64,000 nucleotides of DNA from Sphingomonas sp. PP-CE-1A-559 (GTDB lineage: Bacteria > Pseudomonadota > Alphaproteobacteria > Sphingomonadales > Sphingomonadaceae), in assembly GCF_004340965.1 (NCBI RefSeq), contig NZ_SLYA01000005.1:1-64000 (forward strand). The letters are read 5' to 3'. The notes under the pieces were generated by a model. The model searched no databases. It saw only the letters and a list, made by a program, of their open reading frames with translations, and was not told the origin of the DNA. Of the stretch, positions 1 through 7,218 are shown in pieces. Within the stretch, counting starts at the first letter, position 1. The number at the start of each line of letters is the position of its first letter. Made by a program: the position numbers and the translations under genes.

Positions 1-92
1 CACGAGGTCAGGTCGACCCCGATCCAGGCATCGTACGTGAAGGGGCTGCAAATCTCATCTGCTGTCGAAATGCAGCCGCCGCGATACACCAT
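1..92 (-). CDS. possible N-terminus of a gene cut by the left window edge
   Basis: An open frame on the minus strand starts with ATG at 92 and runs about 30 codons to the window edge without a stop. It begins MVYRGGCIST and has two cysteines. There is no convincing Shine-Dalgarno upstream and I recognise no family. It sits 14 bp downstream of the cobB stop on the same strand, so it could be a co-transcribed downstream gene or chance open frame. Confidence 0.2.
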   Translation of the reverse strand, partial: MVYRGGCISTADEICSPFTYDAWIGVDLTS

Positions 93-106
93 CTTAGGGA
101 ACAAGC

Positions 107-838
107 TTAGGACAGAAGCTCGTCCACCCAAGCCGGCACCAAGACCCCCGCCGCACCGATCCGCGTCTGCTCGAAGAACACGCTCCCCATCGACGGATCG
201 AGGTTCAACTCGAGCGTCCGCGCCCCATGATACGCCGCGGTCTGCACGAACCCCGCCGCCGGATACACAGCGCCCGAAGTCCCGATCGAAACGAACAGAT
301 CGGCTTTCGCCAACGCCGCCTCGATCCGCTCCATCTGGTACGGCATCTCGCCAAAGAACACGATGTCCGGCCGCAACGCCGCCGCCCCGCACGCGCCGCA
401 CACCGACCCCTCCGGCAACGCCCCGGACCAAGGCTCGCGCGCCCCACAAACGGCACACAGCGCCGACAGCAACTCGCCATGCATATGCAGCATCCGCGTC
501 GCCCCCGCCCGCTCGTGCAGGTCATCGACATTCTGCGTGACGATCAGCAACTCGCCCTCCCAAGCCGCATCCAACCGCGCCAGCGCGTGGTGCGCGGCGT
601 TAGGCTCGACCGTCGCCAGAGCCGCGCGTCGCAGATCGTAGAACCGGTGCACCAGTTCCGGATCCGCCGCGAGCGCCTCGGGCGTGCAGACATCCTCGAC
701 CCGATAGCTTTTTGGAGCCAGATCATTTTCGTAAACATCCCAATAGGTTACGCCGCCCTTAGAGCGAAATGTCGGGACGCCGGACTCGGCGGAAACGCCC
801 GCGCCCGTCAGGATTACAATGTTCTGGATATCACGCAT
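107..838 (-). CDS. cobB: NAD-dependent protein deacylase, sirtuin CobB type
   Basis: Sir2-family enzyme that removes acyl groups from lysines using NAD+, giving O-acyl-ADP-ribose and nicotinamide; expected in the cytoplasm. The 243-residue length fits bacterial CobB. Visible motifs are the NAD-binding GAGVSAESG (12-20), TQNVDD (101-106), catalytic His120 in HGE, zinc ligands Cys128/Cys131 and Cys147/Cys150, and GTSGAVYPAAGF near residue 190. Tyr67 and Arg70 form the YxxR pair which in class III sirtuins recognises succinyl or malonyl lysine, so desuccinylase activity is plausible. ATG start at 838. It stands alone, diverging from the gene at 1010. Confidence 0.93.
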   Translation of the reverse strand: MRDIQNIVILTGAGVSAESGVPTFRSKGGVTYWDVYENDLAPKSYRVEDVCTPEALAADPELVHRFYDLRRAALATVEPNAAHHALARLDAAWEGELLIVTQNVDDLHERAGATRMLHMHGELLSALCAVCGAREPWSGALPEGSVCGACGAAALRPDIVFFGEMPYQMERIEAALAKADLFVSIGTSGAVYPAAGFVQTAAYHGARTLELNLDPSMGSVFFEQTRIGAAGVLVPAWVDELLS

Positions 839-1009
839 GGCGACAGAATAGGCGAGTGACGGAATGTCGGAAAGTGGTGGAAAGCAGCCTTTCCGCTTTG
901 GAGCGGGGCAATACCAAGTCTCGCCAACTCGGCGGCGGCAATACGCAAGTATTGTCGATAGCCCGCAATCAGGATAAGCTGAAAATATAAAATGTTCAGG
1001 GGAGAAGAA

Positions 1010-1423
1010 ATGCGTAGAGTCCTGCTTGGTATGATTGTCTCAATCATCGCATCGGCGGCCGGAGTACAGGCTCAACAAGGGGGCGCGGGAGCGGGGCCGA
1101 ACAACAGCGGTCCCGGAGACTTAAACCGTCAGCGGGTTTTCGAAGAGTTCCAAGTAGGCGTTGCCGACTCCAATCGATTGACGACGCGGCCTGTTCCGAC
1201 TCTGCCGGGAGAAGTTAGGCAGGGGCTGGAAGTCCATGACTCAAAGGGATTGGTGATCGGCAAAGTCGAGTCCGTCGGTAAAAGCTTTGCGACGGTGTCG
1301 AGCGCGATCGGTAGCGTCGAGGTAGACTTCACCTCCTTTGCAAAAAACAAGAACGGGCTCTTGATCAATATGCCCAAGAGCAAGATCGACGTGCTGATGG
1401 CGCGGGGTCATCCGGCATCGTGA
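1010..1423 (+). CDS. exported small protein, PRC-barrel-like
   Basis: A 137-residue protein with a signal peptide (MRRVLLGMIV... ending VQAQ), so periplasmic. After a Gly/Asn-rich linker, the C-terminal half (GLEVHDSKGLVIGKVESV onward) has the beta-rich pattern of PRC-barrel-like exported proteins common in sphingomonads; function unknown. The start at 1010 is preferred over the ATG at 992 because GGGGAGAAG sits directly upstream with good spacing and the signal peptide begins there. The following 1424-1662 spacer holds no gene I can support. Confidence 0.7.
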   Translation: MRRVLLGMIVSIIASAAGVQAQQGGAGAGPNNSGPGDLNRQRVFEEFQVGVADSNRLTTRPVPTLPGEVRQGLEVHDSKGLVIGKVESVGKSFATVSSAIGSVEVDFTSFAKNKNGLLINMPKSKIDVLMARGHPAS

Positions 1424-1662
1424 GGGGCCGATAGGCTCAGCCCCGGCCGTCGCCTCTTCACAGGGCCAAGTGTCCCCCGCCGCGCTGACGTTCGACTTTG
1501 TAAAAGCGGACCGGCCGCAATCGCGTGATCCGATCGGACCGATGCGTCCGGTTTCCCCCATCGGACGTTGAGCAGCATCGACCACGCCACCATGGCCGTG
1601 CGCGACCCGTTCGCAGGTGCCATGTCGGCGTCTAGGCCGGTAGAACTGAAGGATCCGATGCG

Positions 1663-2457
1663 ATGTTGACGAAGAAACTGGTGCTGCTGAGCGGCGTGGT
1701 CGCGGTCCTTGGCGGCTGTGGTCAGACGACTTCGACCGACTCGAACACCTCGACCGTAAACATCGCCATGGGCAACACCAGCGCCGCGGCGAGTGCGACC
1801 CCGGCCGTAAACCGCGTCCGCGGCGTCATCACCGCGATCGGCACCGACGCGCTGACCGTCCAGACCTATGACGGCAAGTCGGCCACCGTGCCGCTCGACG
1901 CCACCACCAAGTTCGCCTGGGTGGTGAAGTCGGACCTGTCGACGCTCAAGGACGGCGACTTCATCGGCACCGCGACGACTGGTCCCGACAATGCGTTGCG
2001 CGCGGTCGAACTGGTCATCTTCCCCGAGGCGATGCGCGGCACTGGCGAGGGGCATTATCCCTGGGACGTCCCCGGCGCGGTAGCGGCTGCAGGCGGCGGC
2101 ATGAGCGGGTCGAGCGCCATGACCAACGGCACCATCGACGGGCAGAGCGCGATGACCAACGGCACCGTCGATGGCCAGAGCGCGATGACGAACGGCACGG
2201 TGGCGCAGCAGAGCGGCATGACCAACGGCACCGTTACCGGCGGCGCAGGCAAGCCCGGCGAGACCAAGCTGAGCATCTCGTACAAGGGCGGCAAGGCCCA
2301 GGTCGTCGTTCCCGTCGGCACGCCGATCGTCCGGTTCGAGCCGGCCGAGCGCACCGTCCTCGCCAAGGGCCAGAAGCTGTTCGCGATCGTTGCGACCGAC
2401 TCCAAGGGCGCCAAGTCGGTCGCCGTTGGCAAGGACGGCCTGACGCCACCGATGTAA
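1663..2457 (+). CDS. DUF5666-like lipoprotein with tandem peptide repeats
   Basis: A 264-residue predicted lipoprotein: a hydrophobic leader ends in the lipobox VLGGC (Cys near 19). A Ser/Thr/Asn-rich linker follows, then an OB-like segment (RVRGVITAIGTDALTVQTYD) resembling DUF5666 proteins. The middle has four copies of an 11-residue unit of the form SAMTNGTVDGQ, and the C-terminus again looks like a beta domain (QVVVPVGTPIVRFEP). The repeats probably form a flexible surface spacer. Function unknown; the family assignment is from pattern recognition only. Confidence 0.7.
   Translation: MLTKKLVLLSGVVAVLGGCGQTTSTDSNTSTVNIAMGNTSAAASATPAVNRVRGVITAIGTDALTVQTYDGKSATVPLDATTKFAWVVKSDLSTLKDGDFIGTATTGPDNALRAVELVIFPEAMRGTGEGHYPWDVPGAVAAAGGGMSGSSAMTNGTIDGQSAMTNGTVDGQSAMTNGTVAQQSGMTNGTVTGGAGKPGETKLSISYKGGKAQVVVPVGTPIVRFEPAERTVLAKGQKLFAIVATDSKGAKSVAVGKDGLTPPM
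2113..2241 (+). repeat. 33-bp in-frame tandem repeat (4 units)
   Basis: Four consecutive units starting at 2113, 2146, 2179 and 2212, each encoding a variant of SAMTNGTVDGQ. Units one and two are nearly identical, the third diverges at its end (VAQQ), and the last is partial. The 33-bp period keeps the reading frame, so copy number can change without breaking the protein. Confidence 0.9.
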
Positions 2458-2483
2458 TCGCACTAACGCTTTGAGATAACTAG

Positions 2484-2522
2484 AAAAGGTTGGGGTGGCG
2501 CCAACGCCATCCCGGCCTTTTC
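2484..2522 (+). terminator. intrinsic terminator after the lipoprotein gene
   Basis: A-tract, GC-rich hairpin with loop CCAA (stem GGGGTGGCG with CGCCATCCC, one G-T pair), flanked by AAAAGG and CCTTTT. It lies about 25 bp after the stop at 2457. Confidence 0.6.
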
Positions 2523-2674
2523 CGTTTGGGGGCATCGGATACGCGAGGGCACGTTGGTGTGACCTTATCGTAACCTTTGGCCGTTTGCGCGCCGATCACC
2601 GCAACGGCCCCGTCTTCAAAAATCGCACGATCGCCGCTAAGACGCTTGCAAACCTGTATCCGTAAAGGCGCTGC

Positions 2675-4192
2675 ATGACCGTCATCACCGAAGCCGACCT
2701 GATCGAAAGCGTCGCCGACGCACTCCAGTTCATCAGCTACTACCACCCGATGGACTATATCCGCGCGCTGGGCGTCGCGTACGAGGCCGAGCAGAGCCCC
2801 GCCGCCAAGGATGCGATCGCACAGATCCTCACCAACAGCCGGATGTGCGCGGAGGGCCATCGCCCGATCTGCCAGGACACCGGGATCGTCACGATCTTCG
2901 TCAAATGGGGCCAGGATTGCCGCCTCGAGTCGACCCGCAGCTTGCAGGAAGTCGTCGATGAAGGCGTGCGGAAAGCCTATCTCAACCCCGAGAACAAGCT
3001 GCGCGCGTCGATCCTCGCCGACCCCGCCTTCACCAGGCGGAACACCAAGGACAACACGCCGAGCGTGATGCATGTCGAGATGGTGCCCGGCAACACCGTC
3101 TCGATCGACGTCGCGGCGAAGGGCGGTGGCAGCGAGAACAAGTCGAAGTTCAAGATGATGAACCCGAGCGACTCGATCGTCGACTGGGTGCTCGAGATGA
3201 TCCCGCAGATGGGCGCCGGCTGGTGCCCGCCCGGCATGCTCGGCATCGGCATCGGCGGCACCGCCGAGAAATCGATGATCCTCGCCAAGCAGTCGCTGAT
3301 GGGCTCGATCGACATGGCGCAGCTGAAGGCGCGCGGGCCGAAGAACGACATCGAGGCGCTGCGGATCGAGATCTACGACAAGGTCAACGCGCTCGGCATC
3401 GGCGCGCAAGGCTTGGGCGGGTTGTCCACCATCCTCGACGTGAAGATCTTCGACTGGCCGACGCACGCCGCATCGAAGCCGGTCGCGATGATCCCCAACT
3501 GCGCCGCCACCCGCCACGCGCATTTCGTGCTCGACGGCTCGGGCCCGGTGTATCTGGAAGCGCCGAAGCTGGAGGAATGGCCCGACGTCAACTGGACGCC
3601 CGACAAGGCCGCGATCCGCGTCGACCTCGACACGCTGACGCCCGACGTCGTGCAGACGTGGAAGCACGGCGACCGCCTGCTGCTCAACGGCAAGATGCTG
3701 ACCGGGCGCGATGCGGCGCACAAGCGGATCAAGGACATGCTCGATGCGGGCGAGCCGCTCCCGGTCGATTTCAAGGGTCGTGTGATCTATTACGTCGGGC
3801 CTGTCGATCCGGTCGGGGAGGAAGTTGTCGGCCCGGCGGGACCCACTACGGCGACGCGCATGGACAAGTTCACGCGGATGATGCTCGACCAAGGCCTTCT
3901 GGCGATGGTCGGCAAGGCGGAGCGCGGCGGCGATGCGACCAAGGCGATCGCCGAGGCCAAGTCCGCGTATCTGATGGCGGTCGGCGGCGCGGCGTATCTG
4001 GTCGCGCGCGCGATCAAGGGATCGAAGGTCGTTGGCTTCGCGGATCTCGGGATGGAAGCGATCTACGAGTTCGAAGTCAGCGACTTCCCGGTGACGGTCG
4101 CGGTCGATTCCGCGGGCGAGAACGTCCACCAGCTTGCACCGCTGGTTTGGCGCGAGAAGATCGCGCGTGAAGGCTTGCTGACGCCGGCATGA
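2675..4192 (+). CDS. fumarate hydratase, class I (iron-sulfur)
   Basis: Oxygen-sensitive 4Fe-4S fumarase interconverting fumarate and malate in the TCA cycle. At 505 residues it matches single-chain class I fumarases (fused alpha and beta parts). Characteristic stretches are CQDTG near residue 68, GGGSENKSKFKMMNPSDS near 150, GGTAEKSMILAK near 195, and the C-terminal domain with VGPAGPTTATRMDKFT. Cysteines in CQDTG, PNCAATRH and the GWCPPGM segment are candidate cluster ligands. ATG start at 2675. The stop overlaps the next start by 4 nt (ATGA), so the next gene is probably translationally coupled. A class II enzyme (fumC) is at 46657. Confidence 0.93.
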   Translation: MTVITEADLIESVADALQFISYYHPMDYIRALGVAYEAEQSPAAKDAIAQILTNSRMCAEGHRPICQDTGIVTIFVKWGQDCRLESTRSLQEVVDEGVRKAYLNPENKLRASILADPAFTRRNTKDNTPSVMHVEMVPGNTVSIDVAAKGGGSENKSKFKMMNPSDSIVDWVLEMIPQMGAGWCPPGMLGIGIGGTAEKSMILAKQSLMGSIDMAQLKARGPKNDIEALRIEIYDKVNALGIGAQGLGGLSTILDVKIFDWPTHAASKPVAMIPNCAATRHAHFVLDGSGPVYLEAPKLEEWPDVNWTPDKAAIRVDLDTLTPDVVQTWKHGDRLLLNGKMLTGRDAAHKRIKDMLDAGEPLPVDFKGRVIYYVGPVDPVGEEVVGPAGPTTATRMDKFTRMMLDQGLLAMVGKAERGGDATKAIAEAKSAYLMAVGGAAYLVARAIKGSKVVGFADLGMEAIYEFEVSDFPVTVAVDSAGENVHQLAPLVWREKIAREGLLTPA

Positions 4193-4863
4193 CGACGCGC
4201 GCACGCAGAAGGGGGCAGGGCCCCGTCCGGTGGGTCGTGGCCATCTTCCTTCTGCTTGTCGTCGCGGTCGTCTACGCGCCGCAGTTGCTCGCGTTTCCGT
4301 ATAAGCAGCAGATCGGCACCGTCACCGTCTATGCCGAGCGTCCGATCGATCCTCGGATCGCCAGCGAACTGGCGCGTGCCGAGGGCTTGTTGCGCACCAG
4401 TCCGCTCTACACCGGTCCGCTCGATCGCTCGCTGTTCCTGACGGACGGTGGCTGGCGCTGGAGGCTTCTGGCGATCCAGTCGCCGGGCGCCTTCGCGTTC
4501 CGCCGGCCGTTCAGTTCGGCGATCGTTTTCAACCGCAGCGACGTCACCACCGACCGCGTGACGAACGGTCGTGCGATCGGTGGTACCCGGACGCTGTCCG
4601 GCGTGATCGCGCACGAGACGACGCACATCATGATCGCCAACCATCTTGGCGAAGTGCGCAGTGCTATGCTCCCGACCTGGCAGCAGGAGGGGTATGCGGA
4701 TCATGTCGCGCGCGAGAGCAGCCTGACGGACGCGGAGGCCGCACGCCTTCGCAAGACCGATCCGGTCGCGCCGGCGCTGGTATATTACGATGCTCGCCGA
4801 CGGGTGACGGCGGCGTTGGGCGCCAAGCGCGGATCGGTCGACGCGTTCTTTGCGGGCGGCTGA
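4189..4863 (+). CDS. membrane-anchored HExxH protein, putative metallopeptidase
   Basis: A 224-residue protein with one N-terminal membrane segment (residues about 12-33) after a basic tail, so the bulk likely faces the periplasm. It contains HETTH (about 142-146), the HExxH zinc signature, followed after a spacer by LPTWQQEGYADHVA, where a downstream Glu could be a third ligand as in gluzincin folds. No named family is recognised. It overlaps the class I fumarase stop by 4 nt; a functional link to that enzyme is not obvious. Protease function is an inference. Confidence 0.65.
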   Translation: MTTRARRRGQGPVRWVVAIFLLLVVAVVYAPQLLAFPYKQQIGTVTVYAERPIDPRIASELARAEGLLRTSPLYTGPLDRSLFLTDGGWRWRLLAIQSPGAFAFRRPFSSAIVFNRSDVTTDRVTNGRAIGGTRTLSGVIAHETTHIMIANHLGEVRSAMLPTWQQEGYADHVARESSLTDAEAARLRKTDPVAPALVYYDARRRVTAALGAKRGSVDAFFAGG

Positions 4864-4933
4864 ACGACGCCGAGTTCGGAACGCACCCCGGCCAGTCCTG
4901 TTGGTAATACGACCTTATCGGAGCACGCTCATC

Positions 4934-5410
4934 ATGCCCAAGACCGCAATCGCCCTCGTCGCCGCCTTCGCCCTTGCGACCACAGCCTCGGCCCAGACCA
5001 CCGCGCCACAATCGGCGTCGACTCAGGGTGGCCTCGGGGGACTCGGCGGTCTGCTAGGTGGCGCGTTGCCGAACGTCGGATCGATCGGCGCGGGCAATGC
5101 TGCCGGGTTGCTCGGCTATTGCCTGAAGAACAATCTGCTCGGGCAAAGTGGTGCACTTAGCGCCTTAACCGGCGGGCGGAATGCAGCGTCACGAACGGGC
5201 AGCGCGAAGGCCCCGGCCACCGGCGCGCAGTCGATCCTCCAGCGTCTGACCGGACGTCAGGGCGTGCAGACGTCGCCGGGCTATGCCGCGGGACAGGAAG
5301 GCGAAGTGCAGGCGCCGAACGGCCAGGCGTTTTCGCTCGACGACCTCGGCGGGCAGGTGAAGACGCGGATGTGCAGCATCGTCCTCAATCGGGCGAAGTC
5401 GTTCCTGTAG
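4934..5410 (+). CDS. DUF2501 (YjjA-like) exported protein
   Basis: A 158-residue exported protein: signal peptide MPKTAIALVAAFALATTASA, then a Gly/Leu-rich stretch (GGLGGLGGLLGGALPN), the conserved GNAAGLLGYCLKNNLL segment, and a C-terminal block ending CSIVLNRAKSFL. This order matches DUF2501 proteins such as E. coli YjjA, whose role is unknown. Two cysteines (in GYCLKN and RMCSIV) could form a disulfide. The ATG at 4934 is chosen because the signal peptide starts there; the open frame extends upstream without coding features. Confidence 0.8.
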   Translation: MPKTAIALVAAFALATTASAQTTAPQSASTQGGLGGLGGLLGGALPNVGSIGAGNAAGLLGYCLKNNLLGQSGALSALTGGRNAASRTGSAKAPATGAQSILQRLTGRQGVQTSPGYAAGQEGEVQAPNGQAFSLDDLGGQVKTRMCSIVLNRAKSFL

Positions 5411-5476
5411 GGCGGCGGTCTTGGGCAGTCGGCGTCTCTACGGGGCAAAGCGCAGCGTGTGTACCTGAACCAGCAT

Positions 5477-5531
5477 GTTTCCCCACGAAGGCGGGGACCC
5501 AGACTGGGCTCCCGCCTTTGCGGGAGAACAA
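5477..5531. repeat. palindromic intergenic repeat, family A
   Basis: A 55-bp element of two GC-rich hairpins (core CGAAGGCGGGG and its partner CCCGCCTTTGCGGG) around the spacer ACCCAGACTGGGCT. The same element recurs throughout the window (11163, 17303, 25172, 32768, 40021, 53746, 56918, with diverged forms at 10431, 38621, 51629 and 59996). It lies in the 5411-6095 spacer, which otherwise holds the small minus-strand unit at 5747-5971 and no conventional gene. Confidence 0.85.
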
Positions 5532-5746
5532 AGACGTGAACTGCCCCTTCGATCTGTCACGGACGGCGGCGTGCCAAACGTCCCGGAATCTCTGGATAGT
5601 TTCGGCCATACAATGCCGCAAAACTTAACCGATCAAGTACGTAGCGCTGTGGAGTCTGGAACTGGTCTCACATTAGGCGGCGCGGGCCGGGCAATGGGTT
5701 TGCCCCCGAGCGCAGCATGCCAACACGCCCCGTAGTTTTCACAAAC

Positions 5747-5790
5747 GAAAAGAGGCTGCCGGATCGTCTCCCGACGAACCGACAGCCTCC
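5747..5790 (-). terminator. intrinsic terminator of the small minus-strand unit
   Basis: Read on the minus strand: GAGGCTGTCGG, a 16-nt loop, then CCGGCAGCCTC followed by TTTTCGTTT. The 11-bp stem has a single G-T pair. It ends the segment that begins with the 18-codon ORF at 5956. Confidence 0.65.
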
Positions 5791-5899
5791 TGACATGGTC
5801 AGCGGCCGGAGAGCTCCAGCCCGGAGGACCATGCGTACCGCTTATCCTGTGACACACGCGTTGACTGGGAGAGGATACTCCCCACGCACGTCGGCGGCG

Positions 5900-5956
5900 T
5901 TAGCGGTGCGTCCCCCGAACGAACCGAACCGAACTCACTGCTGAACCATGAGACAT
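5900..5956 (-). CDS. 18-codon ORF behind an extended perfect Shine-Dalgarno
   Basis: ATG at 5956 opens an 18-codon frame, MSHGSAVSSVRFVRGTHR, ending in TAA. The upstream AAAGGAGGTGATC (minus strand, 5959-5971) is complementary over 13 nt to the 16S rRNA 3' end, 3 nt from the ATG by that definition and about 7 nt from the GGAGG core. Between this ORF and the terminator at 5747 lie further small hairpins (for example GGGGAG/CTCTCC). It could be a leader peptide, a small protein, or a marker of a structured RNA. I know no function. It lies downstream of the lipoprotein gene at 6096-6677 on the same strand. Confidence 0.45.
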   Translation of the reverse strand: MSHGSAVSSVRFVRGTHR

Positions 5957-6095
5957 CGGATCACCTCCTTTCGCTTGTTGAAACAACGCGGCCAAGCCTG
6001 ACCGCAACGCCAATGTGTGCCGACCGCGCCTGCGATACAAGCCTTGTTTTACGGAAGTTTTCGGTCAATCCTGTCCGACTGCCGGTTCGTCGAAA

Positions 6096-6677
6096 TCAGC
6101 CGCGGCAATCCTCGGTGACGCGCTCGATCTCGGCCCAGGCGGGCACGACGAGCGGCGGCAGTCCGGCCTGCTGGACGACGAACCGCCCGCGACTGAACCC
6201 CATCGCCTCCAGCAACGAATCGTTCGGCATCAGCGCAGCCGCGACATAGGGCGGCGTGCCCCCGGTCGGTTGTACGGACACGGCGCGCGTGACACTCGAC
6301 GTGCGGATCGTGAGCGGCGTCGCCGTGCTCCCCGCGCGCGACAGGTAGACCTGGCGCGCCGCGGTGTCGCACCGCACCGTCAGCGAGGCGTCGGCATTGG
6401 CAGGCCCGAACAACGCGATCGAACCGCGCGCATCGCGGCGATACACCCACGTCCCCGGCGAATACGGCCAGTCGCGCCAGTCGGCAGCGATCGGTGCCGG
6501 ACGCGGCTCCGGGGCAGGGGCCGGGGCGACGGTGCGCGGCGGGGGCGGCGCTTCCGCACGCGGAGGCGGCACGCAGCCCGCGATCGACGCGAGCGTCGCC
6601 AGACCGGCAAGCCGCGCCAGGACCAGAGGGCGGGCAAGCGATCGCAAGCCGACGAGGTGAGGGGACGGAGTGCGCAT
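6096..6677 (-). CDS. proline-rich lipoprotein, unknown function
   Basis: A 193-residue predicted lipoprotein. The start at 6677 is chosen because it opens the leader MRTPSPHLVGLRSLARPL..., which ends in the lipobox ASIAGC; the open frame extends upstream without a signal. A Pro/Ala-rich linker (PPPRAEAPPPPRTVAPAPAP) precedes a globular domain beginning DWRDWPYSPGTWVYRRD. The C-terminal part (SFSRGRF, LPPLVVPAWAEIERVTEDC) looks like a small beta domain. I recognise no named family. It diverges from the PRC-barrel gene at 6790. Confidence 0.7.
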   Translation of the reverse strand: MRTPSPHLVGLRSLARPLVLARLAGLATLASIAGCVPPPRAEAPPPPRTVAPAPAPEPRPAPIAADWRDWPYSPGTWVYRRDARGSIALFGPANADASLTVRCDTAARQVYLSRAGSTATPLTIRTSSVTRAVSVQPTGGTPPYVAAALMPNDSLLEAMGFSRGRFVVQQAGLPPLVVPAWAEIERVTEDCRG

Positions 6678-6789
6678 CGCATCGCTATGCGGCACGCCCG
6701 GCGGTCGCTCAAGTACGACGAAGCGCGCCCGGCGGGAACCGCCGCACGGTGATACCGGTTCAACGACGGAAGAAATCAGGAGAACGTCC

Positions 6790-7167
6790 ATGTCCGATAC
6801 CGCCGCCCAGACGCCAACCCAGCTGCTCGTCCAGTCGAACATCTCCGGCACGATGAAGGTCGAGAGCCGCGACGGCGACAATGTCGGCTCGGTCCACGCG
6901 TTCATGGTCCACAAGGGCACCGGCCGCGTCACCCACGCCGTCCTCAGCCTCGGTGGCTTCCTCGGCATGGGCAAGAGCTTCTACCCGCTGCCGTTCGCGC
7001 TCCTCCAGTTCGACGCGGTCCGCGACCTCTACGTCGTCACGATCGACAAGCGCGTCCTCGAAGGCGGCCCGAGCTGGGCGAACAACGCGCCGGTGTTCGA
7101 CCAGGCCTATGCCGACCGCGTCGCAAGCTATTACGGGTCGAGCAGCGAGGACCTTGTCGTCGGCTAA
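6790..7167 (+). CDS. PRC-barrel domain protein
   Basis: A 125-residue cytoplasmic protein made almost entirely of a PRC-barrel-like domain: VESRDGDNVGSVHAFMVHKG, TGRVTHAVLSLGGFLGMG, and FYPLPFALLQFDAVRDLYV. PRC-barrel proteins usually bind RNA or protein or act in stress and envelope responses; the partner here is unknown. The ATG at 6790 has AGGAG about 7 nt upstream. Single gene, not in an obvious operon. Confidence 0.85.
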   Translation: MSDTAAQTPTQLLVQSNISGTMKVESRDGDNVGSVHAFMVHKGTGRVTHAVLSLGGFLGMGKSFYPLPFALLQFDAVRDLYVVTIDKRVLEGGPSWANNAPVFDQAYADRVASYYGSSSEDLVVG

Positions 7168-7218
7168 GCTCCATGTCGACCGGTGCGGGTAAGTTGCCTG
7201 CACCGGTGACGTCCGCGA

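Noticed and set aside
5957..5971. GGATCACCTCCTTT resembling the 3' end of 16S rRNA
   Set aside because: No rRNA sequence precedes it; it is the complement of an extended Shine-Dalgarno on the minus strand.
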